A stretch of 64,000 bases of DNA, taken from assembly GCA_002869855.2 (NCBI GenBank), contig NEWQ02000003.1, positions 1-64,000 on the forward strand. Reading direction: 5' to 3'. Every line of letters begins with the position of its first letter. The first letter of the stretch is position 1. This document shows, in pieces, positions 61,632 to 64,000 of this stretch. The position numbers and the translations under genes were made by a program. The DNA is from Nitrospira sp. CG24D (GTDB taxonomy: Bacteria; Nitrospirota; Nitrospiria; Nitrospirales; Nitrospiraceae). The notes under the pieces were generated by a model, which was not told the DNA's origin, ran no database searches, and saw only the letters and a list, made by a program, of their open reading frames with translations.

Positions 61632-62177
61632 CTACACGGTTGACCGACGGAAGGCAGCACCCGCTGAAGCAAAGTAACGGTCCACACGAAATGCGAGCGG
61701 CAGAAGTAGACTCCAAACAATGGCGATGATGAACAGAGACCGCAGGTGAGGAGCCCCTAGTTGAAGCGCTCCAAGATTGAACCCGGCGTAGTAACTGACA
61801 GGTCCGAAGGCCGCGCCTAGGACTGCTGCCAGCCGAAGGCGCGACGAGAGCCAGCTCAATGAAGATCCCAACGTGGTGGCAAACACCAACCACAATCCAA
61901 GCAGCCACAAGGGTGCGAGAAACCGACCGCCGAAATCGTTACCTTGGAACTCCAATACTCGGGCCAGCCCTAGGACACTATCCGCAAGATAACCCAGCCC
62001 TCCCACCAGACCGATGGTCTTGATCATCGCCAAACGATCCACCGCAAGACACACGTGGAGCGGCAGGATACAGGCTGCGACCGCCGGTCCGATCCAGCCC
62101 TTCGAAGAAGCCGCCCCCAGCACAGAGGCCCACCAGGTGAGTTGAAAGGCGGCAACGTTGACGACCTTGTTCAGCAT
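61632..62177 (-). CDS. DUF2878-family membrane protein
   Basis: The ATG at 62177 overlaps the cfa stop codon. The 181-residue product has about six hydrophobic helices and begins MLNKVVNVAAFQLTWWASVLGA, with GLGYLADSVLGLARVLEFQ further on. Both match the DUF2878 family. The family occurs with cyclopropane synthase and DUF1365 genes in many bacteria. Its function is unknown and a lipid-modification link is inferred from context. Confidence 0.8.
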   Translation of the reverse strand: MLNKVVNVAAFQLTWWASVLGAASSKGWIGPAVAACILPLHVCLAVDRLAMIKTIGLVGGLGYLADSVLGLARVLEFQGNDFGGRFLAPLWLLGLWLVFATTLGSSLSWLSSRLRLAAVLGAAFGPVSYYAGFNLGALQLGAPHLRSLFIIAIVWSLLLPLAFRVDRYFASAGAAFRRSTV

Positions 62178-63475
62178 GCGACGGGGGCGCCACGCCAACC
62201 GGATTTGGCCAGGAGCAGATGAACATTACTGATCGAACGCTCTGTAAAACCTCCTTCGCAATAGCTAAGATAAAACTCCCACAGCCGCAGAAAGTCAGAC
62301 GGATACCCGAGTGCCGTGATTGGCAAAAGCGCCTGAGCCGCATTCTTCCGCCACGCTTGAAGCGTCGGGACGTAGTGCGCCCCGATGTCTTCCAACTGCA
62401 CGAGATTGAACCCTCCGCTCTTCGCCGACGCGGCAATCAGCGCACTGACCGAAGGAATACAACTACCGGGAAACATGAAATGCTTGATAAAGTCGACGGA
62501 CCGTTTGGCCCGCTCGTAGAGCTGCTCATCGATCGTGATGCCCTGCAGAAGCATCAGTCCGTCGGATTTCAGCATCCGATTGCAGACCTCAAAGTAGGCC
62601 TCGAAATAGTGATGGCCGACCGCCTCGATCATCTCGATGGAGACCAGCTTGTCAAAGCGATGTTTCAACTGAGGGAGATCGCGATAGTCTGTCTGAATGA
62701 CCGTCACCCGATCCCGCAGTCCCGCTGCATCCACACGCTGCACCGCCAAATCAAACTGCTGTCGGGAGATCGTCGTCGTCGTCACACGACACCTGTACTG
62801 TGAGGCCGCATGAATGGCGAACCCACCCCAGCCGGTGCCGATCTCCAGCAGATGATCGCTGGCGGACAGCTGCAATTTCCGGCAAATCCGGTCGTTCTTG
62901 GCACGCGACGCGTCCGCCAGGGTGGCATCCGGACGTTCGAAGTACGCGCAGGAATACATCATCGTCTCATCAAGCACGAGGCGAAAGAATTCGTTACCCA
63001 GGTCGTAATGGGCGGCAATGTTCTTCCGGCTGCCCGTCTTCGTATTGCGATTGAGCCAATGCATGGCCTTGAGCAAGGGCCGTGTCAGTATCGCAAGACC
63101 TCCTTCCACACCGTCCAGCAACTCGCGATTGAGGACAAAGATACGAACCAGTGTCGTGAGATCGTCACAGCTCCAGAATCCACGCCTGTAAGCATCGGCG
63201 ACCCCGATCGTCCCGCCCAAGGCGATATCGGCATAGGTGTGCGGATTGCGGATCGTGATCGTCGCCTGTAGCGGACAGGCCGGGGTCAGCTGACCAAATG
63301 TATGCCTCTCGCAGCCGTCGACCACGATCACTGAGCCCTGGCGGAGAGATTGCATCCGGACAAAGACCGCTCGTCGGGTAAGCCGGTACAATTGCGCCAG
63401 CACACGTGAAGGCGGGGAGACTGGGCCCGATGTCCGCTCACCCATCACATCTGAGGGAATCGTGGTGTCACTCAT
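62171..63475 (-). CDS. cfa: Cyclopropane-fatty-acyl-phospholipid synthase family methyltransferase
   Basis: The start at 63475 (MSDTTIPSDV) overlaps the DUF1365 stop as ATGA. The 434-residue protein has the N-terminal Cfa domain (NPHTYADIALGGTIGVADAY, FWSCDDLTTLVRIFVLN) and NIAAHYDLGNEFFRLVLDETM. The SAM-binding loop is LEIGTGWGGFAIHAA. VSIEMIEAVGHHYFEAYFE and the C-terminal KHFMFPGSCIPS complete the family pattern. It adds a methylene group from SAM to unsaturated lipid chains, or a related methylation. It is flanked by DUF1365 and DUF2878 genes. Confidence 0.92.
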   Translation of the reverse strand: MSDTTIPSDVMGERTSGPVSPPSRVLAQLYRLTRRAVFVRMQSLRQGSVIVVDGCERHTFGQLTPACPLQATITIRNPHTYADIALGGTIGVADAYRRGFWSCDDLTTLVRIFVLNRELLDGVEGGLAILTRPLLKAMHWLNRNTKTGSRKNIAAHYDLGNEFFRLVLDETMMYSCAYFERPDATLADASRAKNDRICRKLQLSASDHLLEIGTGWGGFAIHAASQYRCRVTTTTISRQQFDLAVQRVDAAGLRDRVTVIQTDYRDLPQLKHRFDKLVSIEMIEAVGHHYFEAYFEVCNRMLKSDGLMLLQGITIDEQLYERAKRSVDFIKHFMFPGSCIPSVSALIAASAKSGGFNLVQLEDIGAHYVPTLQAWRKNAAQALLPITALGYPSDFLRLWEFYLSYCEGGFTERSISNVHLLLAKSGWRGAPVAC

Positions 63476-64000
63476 AGGTGTAGATGATTCGTCGCCACAG
63501 GCGACGCCTCCTTCCGTTTCTTCGGATGTGAAAGAAATGGCACCCCTTTCATCCAGAGCCGCAAGGCCTGCCAATGAATCGCACCAATAACCTTGGCCGT
63601 CATCAGGGGATATTGCACCAGCACCCGCGCCAGAGCAGTGCCAGACAGCTCCTTTCGCTGCAACACCATCGTCGCGTCAAAGAAGGGATGCCCGTCGCGC
63701 AGGTTCACCATGTGAATCGCCAGCTGTTTCCTCGGTTCGGTGAACCGCCAGTCATAGGCCACATCCATGTCGATGAAGGGAGAGATATGGAACTCTTTCG
63801 TGAGATGAAACCGCTTGCGTGAACCGTCAGCCAGGTTGTCTCTGTCGCCAAGCACATAACAGTGCCGTTCGCCCCACGGAGTATTCGTGATTTCCGCGAC
63901 GATTGCCTCGACATGTTTTCCAGACCCGTCGTAACAAAAGAAGAAACTCACCGGATTGAAGACGTAGCCGAAATAGCGGCAATGGGTGAGCAGCCTGATG
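63472..64000 (-). CDS. DUF1365 family protein, 5' part cut by window edge
   Basis: The open frame runs to the right window edge. The residues LLTHCRYFGYVFNPVSFFFC (continuing with YDG) match the DUF1365 core, and HISPFIDMDVAYDWRF and HPFFDATMVL also fit. The visible part is 175 residues and the true start lies outside the window. DUF1365 genes are linked to cyclopropane synthase and amine oxidase genes in many bacteria, so a role in lipid modification is likely but unproven. Confidence 0.85.
   Translation of the reverse strand, partial: IRLLTHCRYFGYVFNPVSFFFCYDGSGKHVEAIVAEITNTPWGERHCYVLGDRDNLADGSRKRFHLTKEFHISPFIDMDVAYDWRFTEPRKQLAIHMVNLRDGHPFFDATMVLQRKELSGTALARVLVQYPLMTAKVIGAIHWQALRLWMKGVPFLSHPKKRKEASPVATNHLHL

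Overview
The window looks like chromosomal DNA of a Nitrospira-type bacterium (phylum Nitrospirota). The taxon is inferred from gene content, not from a marker gene: the respiratory complex I operon carries two different nuoM genes, as described for Nitrospira '2M' complexes; PAS-rich sensor kinases are abundant; and several small proteins have a flavour I associate with this lineage. There is no rRNA, CRISPR array, prophage, integrase or recognisable insertion sequence. Both window edges cut genes (a DUF481 protein on the left, a DUF1365 protein on the right).

Layout. 1-6.2 kb: envelope genes (DUF481 protein, mscL, two OmpA-type proteins sharing an odd N-terminal motif, a Tat-exported solute-binding protein, an exported HEAT-repeat protein). 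6.5-10 kb: tRNA-Leu(UAG) and the tig-clpP-clpX chaperone/protease operon, closed by a hairpin. 10-18 kb: a tandem pair of PilZ-like proteins, a HEAT lipoprotein, a TatA/TatB-like protein with a very long tail, an M24 peptidase, a class I amidotransferase-like hydrolase and an amino-acid permease. 17.6-24.5 kb: a long minus-strand run (HAD phosphatase, queE, pepA, nagZ, an MFS transporter, a desulforedoxin-like repeat protein, a PsiE-like protein), read from a promoter whose -35 box overlaps that of the divergent tRNA-Leu(GAG) promoter. A 120-bp inverted-repeat element lies between the tRNA promoter and the tRNA.

25.3-36.9 kb is a signalling block: a 2322-residue PAS/GAF kinase with its NarL-type regulator, then a PAS hybrid kinase with a receiver-only protein. 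37-41.4 kb holds a PriA homologue whose helicase motifs are all eroded, and an OmpA-type cell-wall protein. 41.9-55.6 kb is the complex I operon nuoABCDG-IJKLMMN. nuoE, nuoF and nuoH are not in it, NuoL has an enlarged lateral-helix region, and the second NuoM lacks the usual TM7 lysine. A second signalling block follows (55.7-59.3 kb: CHASE3 kinase, receiver protein, receiver-kinase-receiver hybrid). The end holds a phosphodiester glycosidase-like protein, a rhodanese, a small lipoprotein, pyrE and a DUF1365-cfa-DUF2878 lipid-modification operon.

The most unusual items are the ATPase-dead PriA, the altered second NuoM, the pure CAG(10) tract inside the dimerisation domain of the giant kinase, and a diverged orphan copy of the pepA 3' end beside pepA.
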